Source: Nitrospirota bacterium | GTDB lineage: Bacteria > Nitrospirota > Nitrospiria > JACQBW01 | DNA length: 64,000 nucleotides | Assembly (NCBI GenBank): GCA_016194305.1 | Contig: JACQBW010000025.1 | Coordinates: 47,626 to 111,625, forward strand | Reading direction: 5' to 3' | Part shown: positions 34,193-43,027 of the stretch, piece after piece | How the letters are laid out: each line of letters begins with the position of its first letter | Numbering within the stretch: the stretch's first letter is position 1 | Translations under genes and position numbers: made by a program | Notes under the pieces: generated by a model | Told to the model about the DNA's origin: nothing | The model's database searches: none | What the model saw: only the letters and a program-made list of their open reading frames with translations

Positions 34193-34879
34193 ATGCTGAA
34201 AGCTATCATCTTTGACTTTAACGGAATTATCGCCGACGACGAGCCGATTCATTTTGAGCTGTTTGCCAGGGTGATGTCAGAAGAAGGGATCACCATACCC
34301 CGAGAGGAATACAATCGACTTTACCTCCACTTGAACGACCGGGACGCCTTTCAAACAGCCCTCGCCATGAATCGCCGGCCGGTACTGCCTGGTCACATTT
34401 CAAAACTGATTCAGAAGAAAAGTAATTATTACAACAGACTCATTTCTAATCGCGATATCCTTTTCCCGGATGCAGCCGATTTTATCAAGTCGACCGCTGC
34501 TCACTATCCTCTCGCCATTGCGTCGGGCGCACTCAACGAAGAAATCGCATTTATTCTCGGAAGAGGCAGCTTAATGGAGCATTTTCCCATCATTATCGGA
34601 GCCGAAAAGGCGGTACAGGGCAAGCCCCATCCGGAATGTTACCTGAAAGCTCTCAGCGGCCTGAATGACTTCCTTCGAAAAATCCCCCCGATGAAGGCTT
34701 CGGAAGTGCTCGTCATCGAAGATTCGGTCGGAGGAATCGAAGGGGCCCATCGTGCAGGAATGGTCTGTCTGGCCATCACCAACAGTTATCCCAGACAGGA
34801 ACTGCTGAAAGCCGATTACATTTTCGATTCCCTGAGCGAAATCGATCTTAAACAGGTTCAAAAAGGCTTTGAAAAGTAA
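34193..34879 (+). CDS. HAD-superfamily hydrolase with Asn in motif I
   Basis: 228 residues, beta-phosphoglucomutase/phosphatase-like HAD. Motif I is FDFNGIIADDEPIHFE: nucleophile Asp8 is present, but the usual general acid/base Asp at +2 is Asn10. Motif II is in AIASGA, the motif III lysine in EKAVQGKPHPECY and motif IV in VIEDSVGGIEGAHRAGM. Asn at +2 is found in some HAD subfamilies and may alter turnover rather than abolish it. It overlaps the downstream prenyl-synthase-like gene by 11 nt. Substrate unknown; the coupling hints at a phosphorylated isoprenoid. Confidence 0.88.
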   Translation: MLKAIIFDFNGIIADDEPIHFELFARVMSEEGITIPREEYNRLYLHLNDRDAFQTALAMNRRPVLPGHISKLIQKKSNYYNRLISNRDILFPDAADFIKSTAAHYPLAIASGALNEEIAFILGRGSLMEHFPIIIGAEKAVQGKPHPECYLKALSGLNDFLRKIPPMKASEVLVIEDSVGGIEGAHRAGMVCLAITNSYPRQELLKADYIFDSLSEIDLKQVQKGFEK

Positions 34880-35681
34880 TTTTTATTACGCTTTTTTTTT
34901 CCTGCCATCACCGGAAAAAGAAGCCCTGATACAGTTTTACGCCTATTGCAGAGATTTAGACGATCAGATCGATCTGAGTGGGACTGTCGCGCGATCCGGA
35001 CTCCAGACCGACAAGATCCAGGAATGGAGAGTAGAGCTTTCCCGGACTTTTTCGGGCGGCCCGACTTCTCCGATTACCCAAAAACTCTATCCAGCCATTA
35101 ACCTTTTTCACCTTTCCAAACGCCATTTCGAAGAAATTATAAACGGAATGGAAATGGACATCCTCTGTGGGTCCTATCCCACCTTTGAAGAACTCAAGCT
35201 TTACTGTTACCGGGTCGCATCCGCCGTCGGACTGATTTGTATGGAGATCTTTGGAGACCGGTCAGACGAAGCTCGCGAATCGGCCATCCATCTCGGGATT
35301 GCTTTTCAACTCACCAATATCTTAAGAGATTTATTCAGTGATCTAGAGAAGGACAGAATTTATATTCCCGGCGAAGATTTCAGAAGGTTCGACTATAGCG
35401 AAGATGATCTGAAAAAGAAAACCATCAATGTGGAATTTGCAAAACTGATCCAGTTTGAAATAGACCGGGCTAAAATGTATTATGAAAAGGCGGAATCAGG
35501 AATCCAGCGATGTCACAATAAGGGGATACGTGTCATTGTCGTGATGATGAATACCTATTATCGCCTTCTACTCGAGATAGAGAGAAATATCTGGAATCTT
35601 GACCGGAAGAAAGTCTCCCTCTCCACCTTGACAAAGGTATCGATCGCTGGAAGGGTCTGGTGGAAGAACTATTTCAGTTAA
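34869..35681 (+). CDS. Squalene/phytoene synthase-family protein (HpnD-like)
   Basis: 270 residues. The first Asp-rich motif is DDQID (31-35), the second is in LRDLFSDLEKDR (about 157-168), and RIYIPGED follows, so the head-to-head condensation active site is intact. It could form presqualene diphosphate (HpnD), squalene or phytoene. A TTG at 34869 is the only available start. The protein begins directly at the SNFYYAF motif and so lacks about 10 N-terminal residues common in relatives. No squalene-hopene cyclase, hpnC/hpnE or carotenoid gene is nearby, so the product is undecided. Confidence 0.85.
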   Translation: MKSNFYYAFFFLPSPEKEALIQFYAYCRDLDDQIDLSGTVARSGLQTDKIQEWRVELSRTFSGGPTSPITQKLYPAINLFHLSKRHFEEIINGMEMDILCGSYPTFEELKLYCYRVASAVGLICMEIFGDRSDEARESAIHLGIAFQLTNILRDLFSDLEKDRIYIPGEDFRRFDYSEDDLKKKTINVEFAKLIQFEIDRAKMYYEKAESGIQRCHNKGIRVIVVMMNTYYRLLLEIERNIWNLDRKKVSLSTLTKVSIAGRVWWKNYFS

Positions 35682-36718
35682 TATCGGTTCAGCGTATCGA
35701 CTAATTGCCTCAAGCGGCCGAAATGTCTCCGGTTAAACTTGAAAACGATCCGGTCGAGCTCGTTTAATCCCGGTGAGTTAATCTCTTCCTCTGGAAAAGC
35801 GGAAGTTCTCTCTATGTTACCTTCCACGATGATATCTTTAAATTCCTTATTGAGATGGCCCAAAAGGGATTTCTGCACGGAATGATTCACCCTGATCACC
35901 AGTTGCTCACGAATATATTGCAGGGAATGATAATTCTTGTAGAAAGAGGTGATCTCCTTTACGGCATCGTCGACCCCCGTTACGATCTTGAAAAGATGAA
36001 GATCGTCTTGTGAAATCAGCCCTCTGTCCAGAAGACAGTTTTCAAGAAATTCCTTCCATTTTGTCCAATAAGGCCGATTCGGATTTTCGACCAGAACGAC
36101 AGGCAATGGATCCCGTTTTCCGGTTTGCAGAAGGGTCAGGGTTTCAAATCCTTCGTCGTGGGTGCCAAACCCCCCGGGAAAGAGGATCACACCATCGGTT
36201 TCTTTAATAAAAATGAGTTTCCGCGTAAAGAAATATTTAAAAGTAACCAGTTTGGGGTCTTTTTCAATAAAAAGATTGGCCGACTGTTCAAAAGGGAGCA
36301 TGATATTGACGCCAAAACCCTTTTCTGCGCCTGCACCACCCTGCGCGGCTTTCATAATGCCGTCTCCCGCACCGGTAATCACCATGAAATCATTCTTGGC
36401 AAGTGCTTCGCCAATTTTAAACGCCATCTTATAATCCGGGTCTTCTTCTCCGGTCCGGGCGGAGCCAAATATGCTGACTTTCCGGTTTTTCCGGTACGGT
36501 GCAAAGATCTTGAAGGCATATCTCAATTCCCGCAGCGTCGTGGCAAGGATCTTCATGTCAAGCCTGTCCGCATCCATTTCAACTAGTTTGGTGAGTGTGA
36601 TCACCATCTGCTGGACCATATCCGTATTGGGAAAGGAGTCGTTGACTTTGACCAGAGACTGGACCAGTTCTTCTAAACTCATAGCTGACTTCCTTTTTAT
36701 TTCTGAACTTGAATTCAT
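35678..36718 (-). CDS. LOG-family protein (lysine-decarboxylase-like Rossmann), long form
   Basis: 346 residues from ATG 36716-36718, chosen because GGAGG lies 7 nt upstream; the frame extends 16 codons further but without a ribosome site. The Rossmann core carries FGSARTGEEDP, GAGDGIMKAA and the LOG motif PGGFGTHDEGFE. LOG proteins cleave nucleotide 5'-monophosphates to free bases; plant and bacterial forms are about 180-230 residues. Here an N-terminal helical stretch (about 1-75) and a 100-residue C-terminal extension are added, so the role may differ. It converges on the SQS/PSY-like gene. Confidence 0.82.
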   Translation of the reverse strand: MNSSSEIKRKSAMSLEELVQSLVKVNDSFPNTDMVQQMVITLTKLVEMDADRLDMKILATTLRELRYAFKIFAPYRKNRKVSIFGSARTGEEDPDYKMAFKIGEALAKNDFMVITGAGDGIMKAAQGGAGAEKGFGVNIMLPFEQSANLFIEKDPKLVTFKYFFTRKLIFIKETDGVILFPGGFGTHDEGFETLTLLQTGKRDPLPVVLVENPNRPYWTKWKEFLENCLLDRGLISQDDLHLFKIVTGVDDAVKEITSFYKNYHSLQYIREQLVIRVNHSVQKSLLGHLNKEFKDIIVEGNIERTSAFPEEEINSPGLNELDRIVFKFNRRHFGRLRQLVDTLNRY

Positions 36719-36802
36719 GAACATACCTCCAGATTTAAGTATGCCCGACAAGTTCGAAATCGTCAATTTTAGGCAAAATTGGAGAGACGTTCCCGGTTGG
36801 AA

Positions 36803-38146
36803 CTAGTTTCCTGCGATTGTCATTTTGGAAATCTTGAGGGTCGGAGCAACAATTGAACCATTAAAATCCAGATCATTTCCAATCATTTCAATATTCAATA
36901 ACATCTCCTTCAAATTGCCTGCGATGGTAATCTCTTCAACCGGATAGGTGAGTTCTCCGTTTTCGATCCATAGGCCCGCAGCCCCTCTCGAAAAATCGCC
37001 TGTGGCCAGATTCACGCCAAAGCCGATCATTTCCGTAACATAAAGTCCTGATTTGACTGAAGCGATAATCTCTTTCGGTGACGCTTTTCCTGCTTTAAGA
37101 TAAAAATTCGAAGGGGCAACGGAAGGTGCATCTCCCACAGAGCGCGACGCATTTCCCGTCGATTTCATTTTGAGTTTTTTAGCGGTATACGTATCCAGAA
37201 GGTAGCTCTTTAATTTACCCTTTTCGACTACGATATGAGGCCGAACCGGCATCCCCTCTCCGTCGAACGGTTTAGACCCTAATGCACCCGGAATAGTGCC
37301 GTCATCCACTACGGTCACTTCCGAAGAGGCCACTCTTGATTCCAGTCTGTCGACCAGAAAAGAAGCCCCTCTGTAAATAGCGCTTCCGGCAACTGCAGAA
37401 AAGAGATTTCCCATTAAGCTTCCCGCCATTTCAGGATCGAAAACAACCGGGACTTCACAGGTCTTGACCTTTTTGGCACCCAATCTTCGAAGGGCCCGCC
37501 CGGCGGCAATTTTTCCGACGACAGATGGCTTTTGGAGAAGGTGGAACTGTCTGTTTGTCGAATACCAGTAATCTCTCTGCATCTCTCCGTTTTTTCCTGC
37601 AATGGGAGAGACCGAAAGGGAAGAACCCGCGGAAGGAAAATCTCCGTGAAATCCATGGGAATTAAAATACCAGACGTGGCTTCGATGGTGGCTGAATTCT
37701 CCCCCTTCCGAATTGGTAATTTTCGGATCAAATGAGAGGGCCGATGCTTCTACCTCCCGGGCAAGCGCTATTTTCTGTTCCACCGGAAGATTCTCGCTCT
37801 CCAGATCATCCAGGCGGAGATCAGGAATTTCCTTGATCAGGTCATGGGGTTCCGGTAACCCGCAGAACGGATCCTCCTCTGTGGCCTGCGTCATTTCACA
37901 GGTATCCTTCAAGAGTGCTTCCAGAGATTGCGGAGTGAGATCGGAGGTCGCCGAAATGGAGGTCTTGTTTCCGAAGAACAGCCGCAATCCGAGTTTCTTT
38001 CCGGAGGCTTGACTCAGTTTATCTATTTTCCCCATCCGTACTTGTGCTGAAAAGGAAGCACTTTCAACCATGACGATATCGCCGCCCGTTGCTCCTTTTT
38101 TCTTCGCCTTCTTCAATAGCTCATTTCCGATTTCAGGATCAATCAT
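36803..38146 (-). CDS. pmbA: TldE/PmbA metalloprotease-like subunit
   Basis: 447 residues. Member of the TldD/PmbA family, beginning with the helical AKKKGATGGDIVMVES region and ending in the beta-rich FSRGAAGLWIENGELTYPVEEITIAG. It lacks the HExxxH zinc motif, as TldE normally does. With TldD it forms a heterodimeric protease known to process modified peptides and to degrade unfolded chains. The start overlaps the tldD stop by 4 nt. Confidence 0.92.
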   Translation of the reverse strand: MIDPEIGNELLKKAKKKGATGGDIVMVESASFSAQVRMGKIDKLSQASGKKLGLRLFFGNKTSISATSDLTPQSLEALLKDTCEMTQATEEDPFCGLPEPHDLIKEIPDLRLDDLESENLPVEQKIALAREVEASALSFDPKITNSEGGEFSHHRSHVWYFNSHGFHGDFPSAGSSLSVSPIAGKNGEMQRDYWYSTNRQFHLLQKPSVVGKIAAGRALRRLGAKKVKTCEVPVVFDPEMAGSLMGNLFSAVAGSAIYRGASFLVDRLESRVASSEVTVVDDGTIPGALGSKPFDGEGMPVRPHIVVEKGKLKSYLLDTYTAKKLKMKSTGNASRSVGDAPSVAPSNFYLKAGKASPKEIIASVKSGLYVTEMIGFGVNLATGDFSRGAAGLWIENGELTYPVEEITIAGNLKEMLLNIEMIGNDLDFNGSIVAPTLKISKMTIAGN

Positions 38147-39591
38147 ATCGCCGATCCTCCCACGGTCAAGCCGTTGATTTTAATCGTTGGAAGGCCGACT
38201 CCTACCGGAACCGATTGTCCGTCCTTGCCGCAAGTTCCGATTCCGGAGTCAAGCTCCAGGTCGTCTCCCACCATCGAAACGCGGGTCAGAACATCCGGTC
38301 CGTTTCCAATGAGCGTGGCGCCTTTCACCGGTCGGGTAACCTTTCCGTCTTCGATGAGATAAGCCTCACTCGCTGAAAACACAAACTTCCCGTTCGTGAT
38401 GTCGACTTGCCCACCGCCAAACGAGACGGCGTAGAGCCCGCGTTTCACGCTTGAAATAATCTCTTCCTTTTTCTCCTTCCCGGGGAGCATATAAGTATTG
38501 GTCATCCGGGGAAGGGGAATGTCGGCATAGCTTTCCCTCCGGCCGTTTCCAGTCGGTGCCATGTTCATCAGCCTGGCATTGAGTTTATCCTGCAAATACC
38601 TTTTCAAGACCCCGTTTTCAATTAAAACCGTCCGCTGGGTTTCGGTCCCTTCGTCGTCGATGTTCAACGACCCTCTCCTGCCCGGAATGGTTCCGTCATC
38701 GACAATGGTACAGTGTGAAGACGCCACTTTTTGACCGATTTTGTCAGAGAACGCCGAAGTTTTCTTCCGGTTAAAATCACCTTCCAGGCCATGTCCAATC
38801 GCTTCATGAAGCAGAATACCGGGCCATCCAGGCGCTAAAACGACATCCATGGTCCCTGCCGGGGCCGAAACTGCAGAAAGATTCAGGATAGCCTGGCGCG
38901 CCGCTTCCTTCGCATAATGCTCATACCGGTGTTCATTGATGAAATAAGAGAACTCATTTCTTCCACCGCCTCCAAATGTTCCTACTTGGCGTTCAGTTCC
39001 CTCTTCGGCAATGCAGGTAATATTAAGCCGGGAAAGAGGCTGAACATCTCCGACCGAAATTCCTTCGGACGTGACCACATAAATGATCTTATGTTCGCTG
39101 GAAAAGGAGACCATGACCTTTTTGATCCTGGGGTCATAATTTCTGGCGATCTGATCCATTTTCTGCATCATTTCAATCTTGTTTTTAAAAGGAATCTCGC
39201 TGATCGGCGTCTGAATTGCATAAAGGTTCTTCTTAAGAGGGGTCCTCCCCGGCAGTCCCGTTTTTTGTACCAACGCCCCGGACGAGGTAATATACTTTGC
39301 GGTATTTGCCGCGATTTCAATGTTCTTAATTGAAATTTCATCCGAATAGGCAAATCCGGTTTTTTCCTCCGAAGTTGCTCGAACTCCTACCCCTTGACTA
39401 ATGTTTTTATTGGCTTTTTTTATAATGCCTTCTTCAAGTGAAATGGAATCATTGGTCCGATATTCGAAATATAGGTCCATATAGTCAATCTTGTTTCCAA
39501 GCGCTTTGCTCATGGTTTTCTCAAGCTGACCGGACTCGATACCAAATTTTTTAACAAAAAAGTGGTCCGGATTAATTAAATCTTTTGGCAT
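38143..39591 (-). CDS. tldD: TldD metalloprotease subunit
   Basis: 482 residues. The zinc motif HExxxH is in LLHEAIGHGLEGD, with LIGNGPDVLTRVSMVGDD and GIGTCGKDGQSVPVGVG at the C-terminus as in canonical TldD (a conserved Cys is the third metal ligand). AAAGGAG precedes the ATG by 3-4 nt. First gene of tldD-pmbA. No ribosomally synthesised peptide precursor was seen nearby, so the general proteolytic role is favoured. Confidence 0.95.
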   Translation of the reverse strand: MPKDLINPDHFFVKKFGIESGQLEKTMSKALGNKIDYMDLYFEYRTNDSISLEEGIIKKANKNISQGVGVRATSEEKTGFAYSDEISIKNIEIAANTAKYITSSGALVQKTGLPGRTPLKKNLYAIQTPISEIPFKNKIEMMQKMDQIARNYDPRIKKVMVSFSSEHKIIYVVTSEGISVGDVQPLSRLNITCIAEEGTERQVGTFGGGGRNEFSYFINEHRYEHYAKEAARQAILNLSAVSAPAGTMDVVLAPGWPGILLHEAIGHGLEGDFNRKKTSAFSDKIGQKVASSHCTIVDDGTIPGRRGSLNIDDEGTETQRTVLIENGVLKRYLQDKLNARLMNMAPTGNGRRESYADIPLPRMTNTYMLPGKEKKEEIISSVKRGLYAVSFGGGQVDITNGKFVFSASEAYLIEDGKVTRPVKGATLIGNGPDVLTRVSMVGDDLELDSGIGTCGKDGQSVPVGVGLPTIKINGLTVGGSAI

Positions 39592-39635
39592 AATCTCCTT
39601 TGATTAGATGGAAAGTTCCACGAATATGATTTTTA

Positions 39636-39665
39636 ATCGTAACTGCATTAGTGTATAATCGTCAA
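39636..39665 (-). promoter_or_regulatory. Possible tldD promoter
   Basis: TTGACG (39660-39665) and TACGAT (39636-39641) on the minus strand, 18-nt spacer, about 45 nt before the start codon. Confidence 0.35.
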
Positions 39666-39767
39666 GAAAATAACTTTTTCCCGATTATTTAAGCAATATC
39701 TTATTTTGATCCATCTTTATTCCCTTTTCACCAATGGGACACTTATAAATAATGAAGGAGTTGTACA

Positions 39768-40763
39768 ATGAATGCACAGTCTGATGATCCTATTCAAGCT
39801 GCTTTGTCGAGATTCCTGCCTGAATTTCCTGAAGGGAATTTAAAGAAGGAGCTTCTCCCACTTTCCAGACTGCTCCATCGCGTGCTGGCAAAAGAAATCA
39901 AATCTCCGATCGATTCTCCTCCCTATTCCCGATCCATTATTGAAGGTTATCTGATACAGACGAAAGAGACTGAAAATGCGACCACTGATAATCCTGTCGG
40001 GTTCATTTCCAAGGGAGAAATTCCGCTTGGCACCGCAAAAATAAAATCGGTCCCGGCCGGTTCCGGAATGGCCGTCACAACAGGGAGTTTCATTCCTCCG
40101 GGAGATTATGCAGTGATCCGTTCTTTTGACTATGAACCGAGAAATGGAAAATTCTTTATAAAAAGAGCCTTCAAACGGGGAGAAAATATTGAAGCTCAGG
40201 GGTGCGATTTAAAGAAGGGAGCGACTCTTTTGCCAAAAGGAAAAAGCCTGACCCCGTCGGATATTGGCCTACTGGCTTCGGTTGGGATTCTTAAAGCACA
40301 GGTTTTGCAAAAACCTCGTGTGGCAATCTTTTCTTCCGGAAACGAAGTTATCCCTCCTTCTCATAAGTTCAAGCCCGGAATGATCTGGGACTGCAATTCT
40401 TTCGCGCTTGCCGCCGCAGTGGAGGAGTTTGGGGGAATTCCGGTATTAAAGGGAATCATTAAAGATGATTTCAATTTCTTTAAGAAGGAGTTGAAAAAAG
40501 TGCTGAAAACTACTGATATGATTCTAATTTCAGGAGGTACTGCTGTGGGAGGAAAAGACTTTGTCGCGGACCTGATCAATTCTCTAGGAAAGCCGGGGAC
40601 TTTGATTAATGGTGTTCCGATGCGCTCCGGAAAGCCGATGGTTAACGGCGTCGTCGGAAAAACACCGATTGTCTGTGTGGCTGGACACCCGCCGGAGGCC
40701 ATGAGGGGATTTCTCTTTTTCGGAAAGGCCGCCTTAGAGAGACTGTTGGGGAAAAATTCCTGA
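39768..40763 (+). CDS. Short MoeA-like protein with altered active-site motifs
   Basis: 331 residues against about 400 for MoeA; the C-terminal domain IV is absent. The fold order is right: N-terminal domain, then the MPT-binding domain with SSGNEV, SGGTAVGGKDFV, MRSGKPM and AGHPPEAM. Several signature positions deviate from MoeA: the catalytic segment usually NSAMDGYA reads RSIIEGYL (Asp to Glu), SVGDYD becomes AVGGKD, and PGNPVS becomes AGHPPE. It may be a divergent molybdenum insertase or a repurposed paralogue. It stands alone; no other moa/mob genes are near. Confidence 0.75.
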   Translation: MNAQSDDPIQAALSRFLPEFPEGNLKKELLPLSRLLHRVLAKEIKSPIDSPPYSRSIIEGYLIQTKETENATTDNPVGFISKGEIPLGTAKIKSVPAGSGMAVTTGSFIPPGDYAVIRSFDYEPRNGKFFIKRAFKRGENIEAQGCDLKKGATLLPKGKSLTPSDIGLLASVGILKAQVLQKPRVAIFSSGNEVIPPSHKFKPGMIWDCNSFALAAAVEEFGGIPVLKGIIKDDFNFFKKELKKVLKTTDMILISGGTAVGGKDFVADLINSLGKPGTLINGVPMRSGKPMVNGVVGKTPIVCVAGHPPEAMRGFLFFGKAALERLLGKNS

Positions 40764-41501
40764 TAAAAAGAGGTCTATTTCGCTCCATACCCGATCCAAA
40801 AGAGGGTTTTCAAGCGTCGTCATCACATGAGGCACTTTCAAACTTTTCTCATAACTGATCAATTTCTTGAGATGAGACCCGACTCGTTCATAAATGGCTC
40901 GCCCGCTCCTCGGATGGACCCGAACGTCATTTTCTGATTGCAGGATAAGTATAGGCTGGCAAATCTCCTTTAATCCGGCATCAACAACTTTGGCCAGCGC
41001 AATCATTTCTTCCAGTGCATGCAAGGAGTGTTTTGGAGAATAATAAGGTTGAATTGCGGCCGGAAGAGAACGACCCAGAAATTTCTTAAAGTGCTTTAAA
41101 AGAGATATCAGTACGCGATTGCTTGAATTTAAGTGAAGAGGGGCGGCCAATGAGATGACGCCGGCACCGTATTTCTTTTCAGCAAGGCAGAGCGCGATTA
41201 ATCCACCCAGAGATTCTCCTGTCAGAATGACATGATCCGAGAAGTGGCTGACGAGGTGAATTCCTTCGACCGCCGATTCGACCCAGTTCTGATATTTCTT
41301 TTCCGCCAAATCTTCCAATGTGGTCCCGTGTCCTGCTAACCGGACTCCGTAAACCGTGGCTCCTTTTTCAAATGCCCTTTTTCCAATTTCAAGAACTTCC
41401 CAGGGCGAAGCGGCAAGGCCATGTATCAGTAAAAGCGCAATCCGGCTCTTTTCGGGATGAGAAAAAAGAAAAGGAGCGGTATTGAGACCGGCTCCCGGCA
41501 A
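40734..41501 (-). CDS. Alpha/beta hydrolase, esterase/lysophospholipase type
   Basis: 255 residues. Nucleophile elbow GESLGG, oxyanion region LIHGLAASPW, candidate acid Asp in SENDVRV and catalytic His in VPHVMT complete the triad. It resembles thermophilic carboxylesterases of the Est30 type. The start is uncertain: TTG at 41499-41501 lacks a ribosome site and the reading frame is open farther upstream without a good start codon. It overlaps the convergent moeA-like gene by 30 nt and follows the ferredoxin gene, so it may be co-transcribed with it. Confidence 0.85.
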   Translation of the reverse strand: MPGAGLNTAPFLFSHPEKSRIALLLIHGLAASPWEVLEIGKRAFEKGATVYGVRLAGHGTTLEDLAEKKYQNWVESAVEGIHLVSHFSDHVILTGESLGGLIALCLAEKKYGAGVISLAAPLHLNSSNRVLISLLKHFKKFLGRSLPAAIQPYYSPKHSLHALEEMIALAKVVDAGLKEICQPILILQSENDVRVHPRSGRAIYERVGSHLKKLISYEKSLKVPHVMTTLENPLLDRVWSEIDLFLSGIFPQQSL

Positions 41502-41548
41502 TTGAAGATATTGATCCAGCGTATTTTGAAAGAGAAGTTTTCCCTTGG

Positions 41549-41869
41549 CTATTCTTTGATCACCAGACGTTGGACCACCTCCCCGTTCTCTAAATGTCTC
41601 TCCACAATTTCGAGCACATCTTCTTTTGTTTGAATGGTATACCAGATCCCTTCGGGATATATCACGACTACGGGCCCTTTTGCGCAGAGGTCAAGGCAAC
41701 CTGCCTTATTAGCTCTGACTACTTTTTTGAGTCCCCGTTCGTGAACCTCTTTCTTAAAAAGTTCCTGGAGCTCCTTTGCTCCCCTGGCCGAACAGGAACC
41801 TCTTGGATCATTCTCAGCCCGTTCATTGATACAGCTAAAAATATGGTAGCGATATTGAGGCATTTTCAT
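41549..41869 (-). CDS. Thioredoxin-fold [2Fe-2S] ferredoxin
   Basis: 106 residues. Four cysteines in the NuoE/thioredoxin-like ferredoxin pattern: FSCINE, then RGSCSARG, then AGCLDLCAKGP. The segment VVVIYPEGIWY is typical of this (2Fe-2S) ferredoxin family, related to the Azotobacter Shethna I protein. Role is soluble electron transfer; partner unknown. It is the first gene of a probable pair with the hydrolase. Confidence 0.9.
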   Translation of the reverse strand: MKMPQYRYHIFSCINERAENDPRGSCSARGAKELQELFKKEVHERGLKKVVRANKAGCLDLCAKGPVVVIYPEGIWYTIQTKEDVLEIVERHLENGEVVQRLVIKE

Positions 41870-41927
41870 TCCAAAATAGACGGCTAAACTATATCAGATA
41901 CGCCCGTAGCTGGCAATGAGGAAGGAC

Positions 41928-41955
41928 TTGACAGAGCGCAAATTTGAGCTACCCT
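41928..41955 (+). promoter_or_regulatory. Promoter, TTGACA-N16-TACCCT type
   Basis: TTGACA (41928-41933) and TACCCT (41950-41955), 16 nt apart, 21 nt before the DUF2914 start codon. The GCTACCCTT context repeats that at 26576-26584. Confidence 0.5.
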
Positions 41956-41975
41956 TAATTGAAAAGGAGCATGCC

Positions 41976-42527
41976 ATGTTGGAAAAAATATTAGCGATGG
42001 GAATAGCCCTCGTGAGCCTGACAATTGGAGTTCAGTTATCAATTATTTCAAATGCTTATGGAGAAGATGGCCTTGAGAAAAATGTCGTTTCTGAGGTAAA
42101 AGTTTTGGAAGGCTACATCTCCTCGGATTCGTATCGACCTGAGCCGTCAAGCCAAAAAGAAAATCTCCCGGTACTGTTTAATGACGCAGGAAAGGTGTAT
42201 GCCATCGCAAAGACCACAAGGCCCGCAGGGGAAACCTATCTTAAACATCTCTGGTTTCTGAGGGACCGGATCATCCTAGACGCGAAAGTTCCTCTCAAAG
42301 AGGATCAGATCAAATCGGTTAGTGGCCTCATTCTCAAACCCAATTGGACCGGGAAATGGCGTGTCGATATTACCGCTCAGGATGGAACGCTTCTTTATTC
42401 CATCCCTTTTGTGATACAAAAAAAACCCGAGACACAGCAGATATCCGGAGGAGCTCCGTTCTCTATGTCGAATGGCGGAACTCCGTTTTCCCATATTTCG
42501 ATGACCAATCCTCCTACAACACCTTAA
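41976..42527 (+). CDS. DUF2914-domain exported protein
   Basis: 183 residues from ATG 41976, which has AAGGAG 6 nt upstream; a longer frame starting at 41916 lies across the promoter and is rejected. Signal peptide about 1-29 (MGIALVSLTIGVQLSIISNAYG). The DUF2914 core includes TYLKHLWFLRDRII, LILKPNWTGKWRVDITAQDG and LLYSIPFVI, a beta-sandwich of unknown function. The C-terminal 30 residues are low complexity (repeated GG-PFS and Pro/Thr). Periplasmic; single gene. Confidence 0.8.
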   Translation: MLEKILAMGIALVSLTIGVQLSIISNAYGEDGLEKNVVSEVKVLEGYISSDSYRPEPSSQKENLPVLFNDAGKVYAIAKTTRPAGETYLKHLWFLRDRIILDAKVPLKEDQIKSVSGLILKPNWTGKWRVDITAQDGTLLYSIPFVIQKKPETQQISGGAPFSMSNGGTPFSHISMTNPPTTP

Positions 42528-42569
42528 AACTCAGTCAGGCCTTTGCCGTATCTTCCGGCTGTTTCACAA

Positions 42570-42614
42570 AAATAAAAAAGCCGTTGTTTTTTGAGAACAA
42601 CGGCTTTTATTTGT
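42570..42614. terminator. Bidirectional Rho-independent terminator
   Basis: 13-bp perfect stem (42576-42588 with 42596-42608) with A/T tracts on both sides, so it can serve both the plus-strand DUF2914 gene and the minus-strand csp gene. Confidence 0.9.
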
Positions 42615-42651
42615 GTCATCTATAATAAAATTTAATCAACTTTAAATAAGA

Positions 42652-42852
42652 TTATATCTTCACAACAGAAGATGCCTGGGGTCCTTTTGCTCCATTCGTC
42701 ACTTCAAATTCAACCGCTTCTCCCTCATTCAATGTCTTGTATCCATCTCCTTTAATTGCCGAGAAATGAACAAAAACATCTTCTCCGTTTTCCTGAGAAA
42801 GGAAACCATAACCTTTGCTGGCGTTAAACCACTTCACTGTTCCTTTTGCCAT
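42652..42852 (-). CDS. Cold-shock-domain protein
   Basis: 66 residues, single OB-fold cold-shock domain. RNP1-like KGYGFLSQ and RNP2-like DVFVHFS are present. Binds single-stranded RNA/DNA and melts structured messages. The ribosome site AAAGGAGGTGA is strong. Upstream lies a leader of about 170 nt if the promoter at 43028-43057 is used, and that leader contains a terminator-like hairpin, which could regulate it. The E. coli CspA letter name cannot be assigned. Confidence 0.96.
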   Translation of the reverse strand: MAKGTVKWFNASKGYGFLSQENGEDVFVHFSAIKGDGYKTLNEGEAVEFEVTNGAKGPQASSVVKI

Positions 42853-42911
42853 TTGTAACTCACCTCCTTTAATTTGAAAATTTTTCCTAAAATCCGATCG
42901 TTCCTGATTTG

Positions 42912-42952
42912 AGAAAAAAAAAGACCACAGAGAAACATCCTCCGGGGTCTTA
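42912..42952 (-). terminator. Terminator-like hairpin after purT, inside the csp leader
   Basis: AAGACC (42946-42951 on the minus strand) pairs with GGTCTT (42921-42926), followed by a run of nine T on the minus strand. It lies between the putative csp promoter and the csp start. Confidence 0.75.
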
Positions 42953-43027
42953 TTTTAACCTATAATAAATTTCCTGAAATTCAAAAAAATCACTTAAAAT
43001 CGTACCAATCAGACATTAACTGTCACT

